Below, in pieces: positions 27,372 to 35,011 of a DNA stretch of 64,000 bases. Each line of letters begins with the position of its first letter. The first letter of the stretch is position 1. This DNA comes from Octadecabacter dasysiphoniae (GTDB taxonomy: Bacteria; Pseudomonadota; Alphaproteobacteria; Rhodobacterales; Rhodobacteraceae). The position numbers and the translations under genes are program-made. The notes below the pieces were generated by a model. That model made no database searches. It was not told the DNA's origin and saw only the letters and a program-made list of their open reading frames with translations. The stretch is taken from positions 744,001-808,000 of the forward strand of contig NZ_JAKGAQ010000001.1 of NCBI RefSeq assembly GCF_021532615.1, written 5' to 3'.

Positions 27372-27758
27372 CTAGCCCAGCAATCCCGCGACGGCCAACC
27401 CTGACACCACCGCGAAAAATGCCCATTGTGGCATGAAAAACGGGTTTTGCCGTTTCCAAACAACGAGAGCGATTGACCACGCCATGAACAGAACCGCGAT
27501 GATCGTCCACATCCAGGCAAGGCCTGTTTGCGTCTGATCGACGGAAGCCCAGATCAGCCCGATTGCCATGGCAAACAACGTGATCGTCACAAGATGCCAG
27601 CAGTAATAATTGACGTATTTGGGCGTGTTGGGGATGTCTTTTGCCCGCAGTAGTGGGCCCGCGACTTCGGGCCCGCCGACGAATGTGTGGATCAGCGCCG
27701 TGAGTGCTGCGGCGCTACCTGCCGCAAAAAGCCACGTGTTCTGGATGGTATCAAACAT
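27372..27758 (-). CDS. Small membrane protein with four helices
   Basis: A 128-residue protein with four hydrophobic segments (about 10-27, 55-72, 82-98 and 112-127) separated by short polar loops. The conserved-looking HTFVGGPEVAGPLL and KYVNYYCWHL motifs resemble small Rhodobacteraceae membrane proteins of unknown function. It is convergent with the helicase and follows the LysE-type gene on the same strand. Confidence 0.7.
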   Translation of the reverse strand: MFDTIQNTWLFAAGSAAALTALIHTFVGGPEVAGPLLRAKDIPNTPKYVNYYCWHLVTITLFAMAIGLIWASVDQTQTGLAWMWTIIAVLFMAWSIALVVWKRQNPFFMPQWAFFAVVSGLAVAGLLG

Positions 27759-27800
27759 GAACTCACCGTGCGCCTCGCTGTGCGTGCCTTCAATCGCGCA

Positions 27801-28433
27801 TCATGTCGCAGAGGTGAACAAGTCTGGAAACAGAACGGGGATCAATGTTGCCACCAGCAGGACGGCCATCGTGATGTTAAAAGCCCGCAGACGCATGGGG
27901 GACGTTAAAAAGCGGCGCATTTGTTGGCCCAACACGGCCCAGATTGTCACGCTTGGGAAGTTCACCAACACGAAGGCCAAGGCAACCACGCAAACAGCAA
28001 ACAGGCCGCGCGCGCCGTCGTCGTCCTTGGCGAAATTGGTGATTGCGTAGATGCCCATGGACCAGGCTTTCGGGTTGACCCACTGGAACGCAGCGGCCTG
28101 CAAGAATGTCATGGGGGTGCCGCCCGTATCCGGTGCGTCTGCCAGCTTGGGCGCTGCCGTTGCGATCTTCCAGGCCAGCCAGATCAAATAAATCACCGAC
28201 ACGACCTTCAGGATCAAATCAGTGATGGGAAAGGCGTCAAAGATCTGCATCAAACCCATGCCGACCAACACGATCATCAAACCAAAGCCGATGCCGATCC
28301 CGAACATATGCGGCACGGTGCGCAGCAAACCAAAATTGGCACCGGATGCCAGCAGCATCATGTTGTTTGGGCCCGGCGTTGCGGAGCTGACGAAGGCAAA
28401 GACCACCAAGGGCCAAAGTAGATCATAATTCAT
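27801..28433 (-). CDS. LysE family amino acid exporter
   Basis: A 210-residue inner membrane protein starting at the ATG at 28433 (MNYDLLWPLVVF). The family signature SATPGPNNMMLLASGANFG lies at about 16-34, followed by five or six hydrophobic helices. LysE/RhtB proteins export amino acids or homoserine-like molecules with the proton gradient. The substrate is not predictable. It is divergent from an Lrp-type regulator over a 73-bp AT-rich gap, the usual LysE/Lrp arrangement. Confidence 0.9.
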   Translation of the reverse strand: MNYDLLWPLVVFAFVSSATPGPNNMMLLASGANFGLLRTVPHMFGIGIGFGLMIVLVGMGLMQIFDAFPITDLILKVVSVIYLIWLAWKIATAAPKLADAPDTGGTPMTFLQAAAFQWVNPKAWSMGIYAITNFAKDDDGARGLFAVCVVALAFVLVNFPSVTIWAVLGQQMRRFLTSPMRLRAFNITMAVLLVATLIPVLFPDLFTSAT

Positions 28434-28472
28434 AAACGCAAAAATATGCGAAAATGGGCGCAATGAAATTGC

Positions 28473-28498
28473 CAAATGTGTTCAATATCATATATTTG
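28473..28498. promoter_or_regulatory. AT-rich inverted repeat, candidate Lrp-type operator
   Basis: The 73-bp gap between lysE-like and lrp-like genes is strongly AT-rich and holds caaat (28473-28477) facing atttg (28494-28498) around an AT core. Lrp-family proteins bind such sites and commonly control the divergent exporter. This is inference from layout. Confidence 0.4.
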
Positions 28499-28506
28499 CA
28501 CAATCT

Positions 28507-28959
28507 ATGATAGATACTGACCCAATCAACGCGCGGATATTGCGTGAATTACGCAGTGACGGACGCATCAGCAACCTTGCGTTGGCCGACAAGGTTGGGC
28601 TGTCCCCCTCCGCCTGCCTGCGCCGTGTGCAAGACATGGAACGGCGCGGGGTCATCAAAGGCTACCGCGCCCGCCTTGACCCTGCGCTGACGGGGCAGGG
28701 GTATGTCGTTTACGTGGCCGTTGGGCTTTCGGAACATTCCAAAGCCGCGCAAGAAGGGTTCGAGGCCGCGATGAACCATATCGACGAGGTGACAGAGTGC
28801 CACAATATTGCTGGCGCATTCGAATATCTGCTGCGGGTCGAAACTGCGGATTTGGCCAGTTACAAGCTGTTTCATACCGACCGTCTGGGTACGGTGCCGC
28901 ATGTGCGATCCATCACCAGCTATATGGTGATGGGCAGCCCGAAAGACCTGCGCGCCTAA
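28507..28959 (+). CDS. Lrp/AsnC family transcriptional regulator
   Basis: A 150-residue protein with an N-terminal winged helix-turn-helix (INARILRELRSDGRISNLALADKVGLSPSACLRRVQDMERRGVI) and a C-terminal RAM ligand-binding domain (GAFEYLLRVETADLASY). Members are octamers that respond to amino acids. It is divergent from the LysE-type exporter, which it probably controls. Its stop overlaps the convergent MFS gene by 4 bp. Confidence 0.93.
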   Translation: MIDTDPINARILRELRSDGRISNLALADKVGLSPSACLRRVQDMERRGVIKGYRARLDPALTGQGYVVYVAVGLSEHSKAAQEGFEAAMNHIDEVTECHNIAGAFEYLLRVETADLASYKLFHTDRLGTVPHVRSITSYMVMGSPKDLRA

Positions 28960-30188
28960 AGGCGAAGTTTGGCCAAACCGTAGACGAACAGGATGGCGGT
29001 GCCGACCGTGCCGATGATAAACGGTAGGCGCAACGCCGCTTCGCGCCCGACGCCCGGTTCGAACCACGCCACCAAAATACCTGCGGCCAAGGCCCCGACG
29101 GGCATCATGCCCCAGCCGAAGAAACGGTAGATCGAATTGACCCGCCCAAGCAGATCATCGGGGATCAGGCGTTGGCGGTAGGACACGGTGATCACATTCC
29201 AGAGCATCCCCGACACCATTTCCAAAAACAACGCGGCGGCCACGACGTATGGATTGGACGTCATTGCGATCATCACAAACGGGGCAATCATCAAGGCCTG
29301 CGCGATGTGAATACACCGCTGTTGGCCAAGCCGTGCGACAACCCTCGGCCCGATCATGCCACCAGCAACGCCGCCCGCGGCACCCGCCGTGAGCAGGACA
29401 CCATGTTGGACGGCGCTTAGCCCTAAAATGTCCTGACTGAACAGGATCAACACCGTCAACGTCATCGTAAACAGCGCATTGATCAGCCCCAGCATCACGG
29501 CAAGGCGCAACACAACGGGATGGGCGCGCATCCATGCCCAGCCTTCGCGGACTTCAACCATGATATGGCGGCGCGTGGGGGCAGCACGTTTGGGCAAGGC
29601 GATCATCCAGACCAACCACGCGGCCAATCCGAAAGAAACGGCATCGACGACAAACGGCGCAGGTACGGCCCATGCGATCAACACCCCCGCAAGCGGCGGA
29701 CCGACGAAAGACCCCATGATTTGCTCAATGCTCCACATCTGGCCATTGGCTGTTTCCAGATCAGACTTTGACACGATTGATGGCAGCACCGTTTGCGCCG
29801 CGTTGTCGCGCAGCACTTCGGCGGTGCCCAGCAACAGGGCAATCCCGCTTAGCGCCAGAATATAGTGCAGGGCCTCCCCCGCGAGCGGCAGGGTCGGTGC
29901 CTGCAAAATCAGACCAATCACCCCGAAGGTCAAAATCAGTCTGAACATGTCGGCGCGTACCATCAGCGTGCGCCGATCATAGCGATCCGTGATGACCCCG
30001 GCGGGTATTGAAAACAAGAACCATGGAAGCCTTCCGGCAAAAGCGACCAGTGCAATCAGAAACGGATCGCGGGTGATCAATGTCGCGAGCCACGGAAATG
30101 CCAGCGCTGAAATGCCATCGCCCAAATTGGAAATCGCGCTGGCCGAAAACAAAAAGCGATAAGATCGATTGGTTGCAAGTAAAGCCAT
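28956..30188 (-). CDS. MFS transporter, enterobactin-exporter-like (MFS_3)
   Basis: A 410-residue protein from the ATG at 30188 (MALLATNRSYRFLF). The open frame continues upstream but runs into the RNA array terminator, so the internal start is preferred. About twelve hydrophobic helices are visible. NLGDGISALAFPWL and IPAGVITDRYDRR (loop 2-3 motif) match the MFS_3 group that includes siderophore and macrolide exporters. No siderophore genes are nearby, so the substrate is unknown. Confidence 0.85.
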   Translation of the reverse strand: MALLATNRSYRFLFSASAISNLGDGISALAFPWLATLITRDPFLIALVAFAGRLPWFLFSIPAGVITDRYDRRTLMVRADMFRLILTFGVIGLILQAPTLPLAGEALHYILALSGIALLLGTAEVLRDNAAQTVLPSIVSKSDLETANGQMWSIEQIMGSFVGPPLAGVLIAWAVPAPFVVDAVSFGLAAWLVWMIALPKRAAPTRRHIMVEVREGWAWMRAHPVVLRLAVMLGLINALFTMTLTVLILFSQDILGLSAVQHGVLLTAGAAGGVAGGMIGPRVVARLGQQRCIHIAQALMIAPFVMIAMTSNPYVVAAALFLEMVSGMLWNVITVSYRQRLIPDDLLGRVNSIYRFFGWGMMPVGALAAGILVAWFEPGVGREAALRLPFIIGTVGTAILFVYGLAKLRL

Positions 30189-30230
30189 ACCCGCATGAGA
30201 ACGCCAGCAGGCCAGAAGTACAAGGGGCAA

Positions 30231-30268
30231 ACAAAAACCCCGAAACTGTGGGAGGACAGTTTCGGGGT
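30231..30268 (-). terminator. Intrinsic terminator closing the CCUCCUCCC RNA array
   Basis: A perfect 13-bp stem (30237-30249 with 30256-30268) is followed by a T-run on the minus strand. The 6-nt loop reads CCUCCC on the minus strand, the same motif as in the array. It lies between the DUF1127 transcript and the MFS gene. Confidence 0.9.
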
Positions 30269-30497
30269 CATTTGTACGGACCATTGCTCGGGGAGGAGAC
30301 AAGCGGCCCGTATATGAGCGCTTTTTGGGAGGAAAAAGCGGCTCGGTCGTTGGTTGGGATCAAGTGCGGCGGTGTCAGGGAGGAGGAGAGACACCGCCGC
30401 GTCTTGATCACAGCGCCACACCCAGGGAGGAGGAGAGGGCTGACGCTATCACGGGTCTATCCAGGGAGGAGGAGAGGACGACCCGATGTCGTAAACT
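30231..30497 (-). ncRNA. Array of CCUCCUCCC-motif small RNAs (CcsR/cuckoo RNA type)
   Basis: Directly after the DUF1127 gene, the minus strand carries six pyrimidine motifs at 30464-30472, 30425-30433 and 30378-30386 (full CCUCCUCCC), 30327-30332 (CCUCCC), 30291-30298 (CUCCUCCC) and 30250-30255 (CCUCCC). Spacing is 36-51 nt. Five of the six sit in hairpin loops. The best hairpin has 7 bp plus 10 bp of stem around the motif at 30378. In Rhodobacter sphaeroides a DUF1127 gene is followed by four CcsR RNAs with this motif, made under stress and cut from a joint transcript. The arrangement here is the same, so a similar processing is likely. Individual RNA ends cannot be set by eye. Confidence 0.85.
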
Positions 30498-30498
30498 T

Positions 30499-30714
30499 TT
30501 ATGCGCCGTAGGCGGACTCGTATGCGATGTCCTTGAGGGCGTGTGGGTTCAAGCCGATGTCGGCCAGTTCGCGTGATGTCAGGCCTTCCAGTTCAGCCAA
30601 TGTGCGGCGGTACGTTTTGTACTGCTCAATGCCTTTGGCGAATGCAGCGCGGTATTCAGCGATGCGCGGTACGATGGAAAAACCGACGGAGCGGAAATCA
30701 GATGTATGTGCCAT
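30499..30714 (-). CDS. DUF1127 protein, CcaF1-like
   Basis: A 71-residue basic protein with the DUF1127 core near the C-terminus (RRTLAELEGLTSRELADIGL, then the DIAYESAYG tail). In R. sphaeroides the homolog at this place (CcaF1) binds RNA and affects the maturation of the CcsR RNAs that follow. The gene is followed within 30 nt by the first CCUCCUCCC motif, so it is probably the first part of the same transcript. The AAGGCC stretch upstream is a weak ribosome site. Confidence 0.88.
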   Translation of the reverse strand: MAHTSDFRSVGFSIVPRIAEYRAAFAKGIEQYKTYRRTLAELEGLTSRELADIGLNPHALKDIAYESAYGA

Positions 30715-30993
30715 GTCTTTGGCCTTTTCTTAGTTGCGACCCATTCTGGGGTCTTGGGTTGCGACGCCGTATTGCGTCTTCGTGAATAGATTTAGTCATA
30801 TGCTGCGGCTGCACAATCCCCGAGATGATCAATGCTGCTATGCAGAATGTGCATGGTTAATGTCTTGAAAATGCTTAAGTTAGCGCCACAACTACGTTTG
30901 ACGCGGGGTTACATTCGTATTCGCCCAAAAGATCAGTGCTGTTGTCTTATCTTTAGGCGGTTTATGAACGGGCAGAAATCAGAGGACACAGAC

Positions 30994-32091
30994 ATGGCAA
31001 TCACGAATGAGACGATTTTAGCCGCACTTGGCACGATTGGATTGCCCGATGGTGGTGATTTGGTGTCGCGCGACATGATCCGCGCATTGCAAGTGCAAGG
31101 CGACAGCGTGCGTTTTGTCATCGAAGCCCCTGATGCGGCGACGGCCAGCCGGATGGAACCAATCCGACAAGCTGCTGAAATGATCGTGAGCAAGATGGAC
31201 GGTGTTTCTTCGGCCTCGGTCGTTTTGACCGCCCCTACGGCGGGCGGACCCTCCAAACAGCCACAACCCCCGGCTGATAAGACGCCACCGAACCTGACCA
31301 TTGGCCGCCACCCGACACCGCAAGCAGGCCCCGAAGGTGTGCCGGGCGTGGCGCGCATTATCGCGATTGGGTCGGGTAAGGGCGGTGTGGGGAAATCCAC
31401 CGTGTCCAGCAACCTGGCCGTTGCCTTGGCCAAGCAGGGCCGCCGTGTGGGCCTATTGGATGCCGATATTTACGGGCCAAGCCAGCCGCGCATGATGGGC
31501 GTGAACAAACGCCCCGGAAGCCCTGACGGTAAAACCATTATTCCCCTTCAAGCCCACGGCGTGACGATGATGTCTATCGGCCTGATGGTTGATCCCAACA
31601 AAGCGGTTGTCTGGCGTGGCCCCATGTTGATGGGGGCGCTGCAACAGATGCTGACGCAGGTCGAATGGGGCGAACTTGATGTGCTGCTTGTCGATCTGCC
31701 GCCGGGGACGGGCGATGTGCAACTGACGCTGTGCCAAAAAACCCACCTAACGGGCGCAATTGTTGTATCGACCCCGCAGGATGTGGCCTTGATCGATGCG
31801 CGCAAGGCGCTTGATATGTTCAACACGCTGAAAACGCCTGTGCTGGGCCTGATCGAAAACATGTCTACCTATATTTGTCCTGAATGCGGGCATGAAGCCC
31901 ACCTGTTCGGTCACGGCGGCGTTGAGGCGGAGGCAAAAGACATCGGAGCGCCGTTCCTTGGCTCTCTCCCCCTTGATCTGGACACGCGACTTGCCGGGGA
32001 TGCGGGCACGCCAATCGCGGCTGGCGAAAGCCCGATGGCGCAAAGCTATGCCACGCTGGCCAAACGTATGATTGATGGCGGCATGGCGTGA
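30994..32091 (+). CDS. Mrp/NBP35-type iron-sulfur cluster carrier ATPase (ApbC)
   Basis: A 365-residue P-loop protein. The start at 30994 (MAITNETIL) follows a GAGGACA site. An N-terminal MIP18/DUF59-like domain (1-80), a Pro-rich linker (81-115) and the deviant Walker A GSGKGGVGKSTVSSN (127-140) are followed by the CxxC motif (C295, C298 in ICPECG) that bridges a 4Fe-4S cluster between two subunits. It delivers iron-sulfur clusters to target enzymes. An upstream in-frame ATG at 30964 is less likely. Its stop overlaps the next start. Confidence 0.93.
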   Translation: MAITNETILAALGTIGLPDGGDLVSRDMIRALQVQGDSVRFVIEAPDAATASRMEPIRQAAEMIVSKMDGVSSASVVLTAPTAGGPSKQPQPPADKTPPNLTIGRHPTPQAGPEGVPGVARIIAIGSGKGGVGKSTVSSNLAVALAKQGRRVGLLDADIYGPSQPRMMGVNKRPGSPDGKTIIPLQAHGVTMMSIGLMVDPNKAVVWRGPMLMGALQQMLTQVEWGELDVLLVDLPPGTGDVQLTLCQKTHLTGAIVVSTPQDVALIDARKALDMFNTLKTPVLGLIENMSTYICPECGHEAHLFGHGGVEAEAKDIGAPFLGSLPLDLDTRLAGDAGTPIAAGESPMAQSYATLAKRMIDGGMA

Positions 32092-32573
32092 CACTTCGCT
32101 TGGCGACACAAGGTGACTGGCCTGCGATCTGGACGATTCTTGAACCGGTGTTTCGGGCAGGGGAAACCTACGCCGTTGATCGTGACATTTCAGAACAGGC
32201 CGCCAAAGCTGTCTGGATGGATGCGCCGGTGGACACGTTTATCTATGTCGGTGACGCGGATGAGGTCCTTGGGACCTATTATATAAAGACGAATTATTCT
32301 GGCGGGGCCGCGCATGTGTGCAATTGCGGTTACGTGACCAGTATTGCGGCGCGGGGCAGGGGCATCGCACGTGCAATGTGCACCGATTCTTTGGAACATG
32401 CGGCACATCTTGGGTATCGTGCGATGCAATTCAATCTTGTGCTGGTGTCCAATGTCGGTGCCGTTGCCTTGTGGCAAAAGCTGGGTTTCAAGATTGAAGG
32501 CACCTTGCCCGCAGCATTCAATCATCCTCAGCAGGGCTTTGTTGATGCCCATGTGATGTGGAAGACGCTGTAA
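32088..32573 (+). CDS. GNAT family N-acetyltransferase
   Basis: A 161-residue single-domain protein starting at a GTG that overlaps the mrp stop as GTGA, implying coupled translation. The acetyl-CoA loop shows as ARGRGIARAMCTDSLEHA, with VLVSNVGAVALWQKLGFKIEGTLP at the C-terminus. The pattern is close to phosphinothricin acetyltransferase-like members. The acceptor is unknown. Confidence 0.85.
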   Translation: MTLRLATQGDWPAIWTILEPVFRAGETYAVDRDISEQAAKAVWMDAPVDTFIYVGDADEVLGTYYIKTNYSGGAAHVCNCGYVTSIAARGRGIARAMCTDSLEHAAHLGYRAMQFNLVLVSNVGAVALWQKLGFKIEGTLPAAFNHPQQGFVDAHVMWKTL

Positions 32574-32873
32574 CCCACGCGTTCCGGGAAATTATGGCAC
32601 GATAGCGGATTTTTCGAATCTTTTGCCTCAAATCGCGGTTTGATTCGGTTGGTTTTCGCGCTGTTAGCCGCAATTTCCTTTGGTTCCTTCCGTGATTGGT
32701 GGCTGCCGGTGGGAAAATCTGGAACTTTCTTTGAATTTTCCTGCTATCTACATCTTGTAGTAAAATCGGCGTAAAATCGCCAAAATTCCCCATATCTGCT
32801 ATTTTCGACACAAGCCCTAGTGTTCGAAGGTGTCGGAAAACACCATCTTGTGCCATGAATTCCCAAAAAGTAC
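32574..32873. other. AT-rich control region upstream of the mraZ leader
   Basis: About 300 bp without a gene. It is more AT-rich than its surroundings and holds two imperfect palindromes, at 32748-32760 (ctac/gtag ends) and 32808-32823 (acac/gtgt ends), centred about 60 bp apart, plus a short hairpin near 32828-32843. These may bind regulators of the dcw promoter downstream. Confidence 0.45.
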
Positions 32874-32902
32874 TTGGCGGACCATGATTTCCCATGCATA
32901 AA
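32874..32902 (+). promoter_or_regulatory. Predicted promoter of the dcw leader RNA
   Basis: TTGGCG (32874-32879), a 17-bp spacer and CATAAA (32897-32902) make a plausible vegetative promoter. Transcription would begin near 32909. From there to the terminator is about 215 nt, close to the 206 nt reported for UpsM of R. sphaeroides. Confidence 0.55.
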
Positions 32903-32908
32903 CATCAG

Positions 32909-33124
32909 CAAGAAGACGGGCAGACAATACGGGGCACCAAACGACCCCACCGACACTAAGAAAACTTAGGTCAGGTTTCATACAGGCACCCCAATTCTTG
33001 AACGAAGAGATCCGGCGCGCGAGCGAGCAGACATCCCCCCAGGTGGCGCGCGCAGCTGGACTAACCCGGAAACGGGACGGAGATGGCGGATTGGTCAGTG
33101 GCAGCAGACTAATCCGCCTCTTTT
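32909..33124 (+). ncRNA. UpsM-like leader RNA of the dcw operon
   Basis: The 300-bp stretch before mraZ holds a promoter, a run of hairpins (including ctaag/cttag and gcgcgc/gcgcgc stems) and, only about 50 bp before the mraZ start codon, a full intrinsic terminator. This fits UpsM of R. sphaeroides, an abundant small RNA made by partial termination in the dcw 5' leader, with read-through feeding the operon. The position, length and terminator match. Sequence identity to UpsM was not checked. Confidence 0.65.
33085..33124 (+). terminator. Intrinsic terminator within the dcw leader
   Basis: A 12-bp stem with one G-U pair (33085-33096 with 33107-33118) and a 10-nt loop is followed by tctttt. 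It ends 52 bp before the mraZ start codon, so it must be partly bypassed to express the cluster. Confidence 0.85.
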
Positions 33125-33175
33125 CGTTAAAAACCAAAGATTTTTCGGGGGACGATTAAAAGGGGCTACGGGACA

Positions 33176-33679
33176 GTGGGTCTGAGTTTCAGAGGCGAAT
33201 TCAACCAGAAGGTTGACGGTAAGGGACGCATGTCGATCCCTGCTGATTTTCGCGTTGTGCTTGGCGATGGTGATCCGCGGTGTCCTGAGAATCCGCTTCC
33301 GCGTATGGTCGTTTTGCACGGTCCCCACCTCAAGAATTGTCTCCATGCCTATACGATTGAGGCCATGGAAGAGATCGAAGAGGGCATCAAAGCCCTGCCG
33401 CGCGGATCTGATGCGCGAAAGCGCGCGTCGCGCATGATCCTCGGTAAGTCATGGGACACCGAGGTCGACAAAGACGGGCGTATCGTATTGCCCCAGCGCC
33501 TGCGCCAACAGATTGGCCTGACAGGTGAGGCCACAATGGCAGCGATGGGCGATTTTTTCGAGATTTGGAACGCAGAGACCTACGCCGAAGTGGAGGCCGC
33601 AGAGGCCGCCGCGATGGAAGAAGAATTTGACGGTGATTTTGATCCGTTGTCCCTGATTTACCCACCAGGCAGCGATTAA
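33176..33679 (+). CDS. mraZ: Transcriptional regulator MraZ
   Basis: A 167-residue protein starting at a GTG. Two SpoVT/AbrB-like domains are visible, each with the DxDGR type motif ([15 protein letters not shown] and [15 protein letters not shown]). MraZ binds the promoter of its own operon and represses dcw genes in E. coli. It is first gene of the dcw cluster, 1 bp before rsmH. The GC-rich leader with a terminator precedes it. Confidence 0.95.
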   Translation: MGLSFRGEFNQKVDGKGRMSIPADFRVVLGDGDPRCPENPLPRMVVLHGPHLKNCLHAYTIEAMEEIEEGIKALPRGSDARKRASRMILGKSWDTEVDKDGRIVLPQRLRQQIGLTGEATMAAMGDFFEIWNAETYAEVEAAEAAAMEEEFDGDFDPLSLIYPPGSD

Positions 33680-33680
33680 G

Positions 33681-34658
33681 ATGGAGATTGCTGCCGCACC
33701 TCCCCCTCATGTTCCCGTGCTGATCGGGCCGCTGATTGCGGCCTGCTCACCTGTTCAGGGCACGTGGCTGGATGGCACGTTTGGTGCCGGCGGTTACACA
33801 TCGCGCCTACTGGATGCTGGCGCGGACAAGGTCATCGGCGTCGATCGTGATCCTTCGGTATTCAAAATGGCACAATGGGCGGCAGAAAATCCCGCAATTG
33901 AGCTTGTAGAAAATACATTTTCCAACCTTGACGCGGTTGCGTATGATTTAGACGGGATCGTTCTTGATCTCGGTGTGTCGTCCATGCAGCTCGATCAGGC
34001 TGAGCGTGGATTTAGTTTTATGAGGGACGGTCCGCTGGATATGCGGATGGGACAGGAGGGGCAAAGTGCAGCTGACATTGTCAATGAAGCAAACGAAACC
34101 GATCTTGCTGACATTTTATTTACGTATGGGGAAGAACGTGCGTCGCGTCGCATCGCCCGTAAAATCGTCGCCGAACGTGAGCGTGATCCAATCACCACAA
34201 CTCTCCGCCTTGCCAAGATAATCGAGGGGTGTTTGCCGCGCTCCAAGCCGGGGCAAAGCCATCCCGCGACACGGTCGTTTCAGGCGATCCGGATTGCGGT
34301 GAACGATGAATATGGACAGCTTGCCGAGGGGCTAGAGGCCGCGGAACGTGCGTTGAAACCCGGCGGGTTCCTGGCCGTTGTGACGTTTCATTCCGTCGAA
34401 GACCGCATGGTAAAGCGGTTTTTGCAGCAACGTGGCGGCGGGATGGGCAATGCCAACCGCTATTCCCCTGTGCTGGACACGGAACAGCCCGCGTTCAAGA
34501 TCATGACGAAAAAGGCCGTCGGCCCTGACGAAGAAGAGCTTGCGATGAACCCCCGTTCGCGGTCCGCGAAATTGCGCGTGGCACAACGTACGGATGCCCC
34601 CGCCGGCGCTGTTGATCGCTCAAAGCTTGGTATGCCACAATTGAGAGACCACCGTTAA
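33681..34658 (+). CDS. rsmH: 16S rRNA (cytosine(1402)-N(4))-methyltransferase RsmH
   Basis: A 325-residue MraW/RsmH protein. The SAM-binding motif [14 protein letters not shown] is near residues 34-47, followed by [19 protein letters not shown] and LDMRMG, and [15 protein letters not shown] near the C-terminus. It methylates C1402 in the decoding centre. The next gene, ftsL, starts on the last base of its stop codon. Confidence 0.96.
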   Translation: MEIAAAPPPHVPVLIGPLIAACSPVQGTWLDGTFGAGGYTSRLLDAGADKVIGVDRDPSVFKMAQWAAENPAIELVENTFSNLDAVAYDLDGIVLDLGVSSMQLDQAERGFSFMRDGPLDMRMGQEGQSAADIVNEANETDLADILFTYGEERASRRIARKIVAERERDPITTTLRLAKIIEGCLPRSKPGQSHPATRSFQAIRIAVNDEYGQLAEGLEAAERALKPGGFLAVVTFHSVEDRMVKRFLQQRGGGMGNANRYSPVLDTEQPAFKIMTKKAVGPDEEELAMNPRSRSAKLRVAQRTDAPAGAVDRSKLGMPQLRDHR

Positions 34659-35011
34659 TGCGTTCAATTCTTTACATAATGTCCGGTTTGATGGTCATGG
34701 GGCTTGCCTATTGGGCCTACAATGAAAACTACACGACGCAGGCATCTTTGAAAGAGGTCCGCGATTTGCACCGCCAGATTGGCGCGGCCCATGAACGCCT
34801 GAATGTGCTTGAGGCTGAGTGGGCCTATTTGAACCGTCCGGACCGCCTGCGCGATCTGGCTGAACTGAATTTTGATCGTTTGGGTTTGCTACCGCTGATG
34901 CCCGATGCTTTCGGGCGCATTGAGCAGGTCGCGTATCCGTCGCAGATCGTTTTCGACATTTCGAACTCGGTTGAGGTTTCGTCTGACAACGCACCGGAGG
35001 CAAGCCAATGA
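34658..35011 (+). CDS. ftsL: Cell division protein FtsL
   Basis: A 117-residue bitopic membrane protein. A short cytoplasmic end is followed by a membrane helix (about 4-21) and a coiled-coil (LKEVRDLHRQIGAAHERLNVLEAEWAYLN), then LAELNFDRLGLLPL. It links FtsB and FtsQ in the divisome. The position between rsmH and ftsI is diagnostic, since sequence is poorly conserved. The stop overlaps the ftsI start by 4 bp. Confidence 0.9.
   Translation: MRSILYIMSGLMVMGLAYWAYNENYTTQASLKEVRDLHRQIGAAHERLNVLEAEWAYLNRPDRLRDLAELNFDRLGLLPLMPDAFGRIEQVAYPSQIVFDISNSVEVSSDNAPEASQ

Noticed and set aside
32574-33175. RNase P RNA (rnpB) upstream of mraZ
   Set aside because: rnpB lies near dcw in some alphaproteobacteria, but the GAGGAAAGUCC and ACAGAA cores are not present here.
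33140-33178. MraZ binding repeats (TGGG-type) before mraZ
   Set aside because: There are several G-runs but their spacing (8-14 bp) does not fit the regular 10-bp repeat set of known MraZ boxes.
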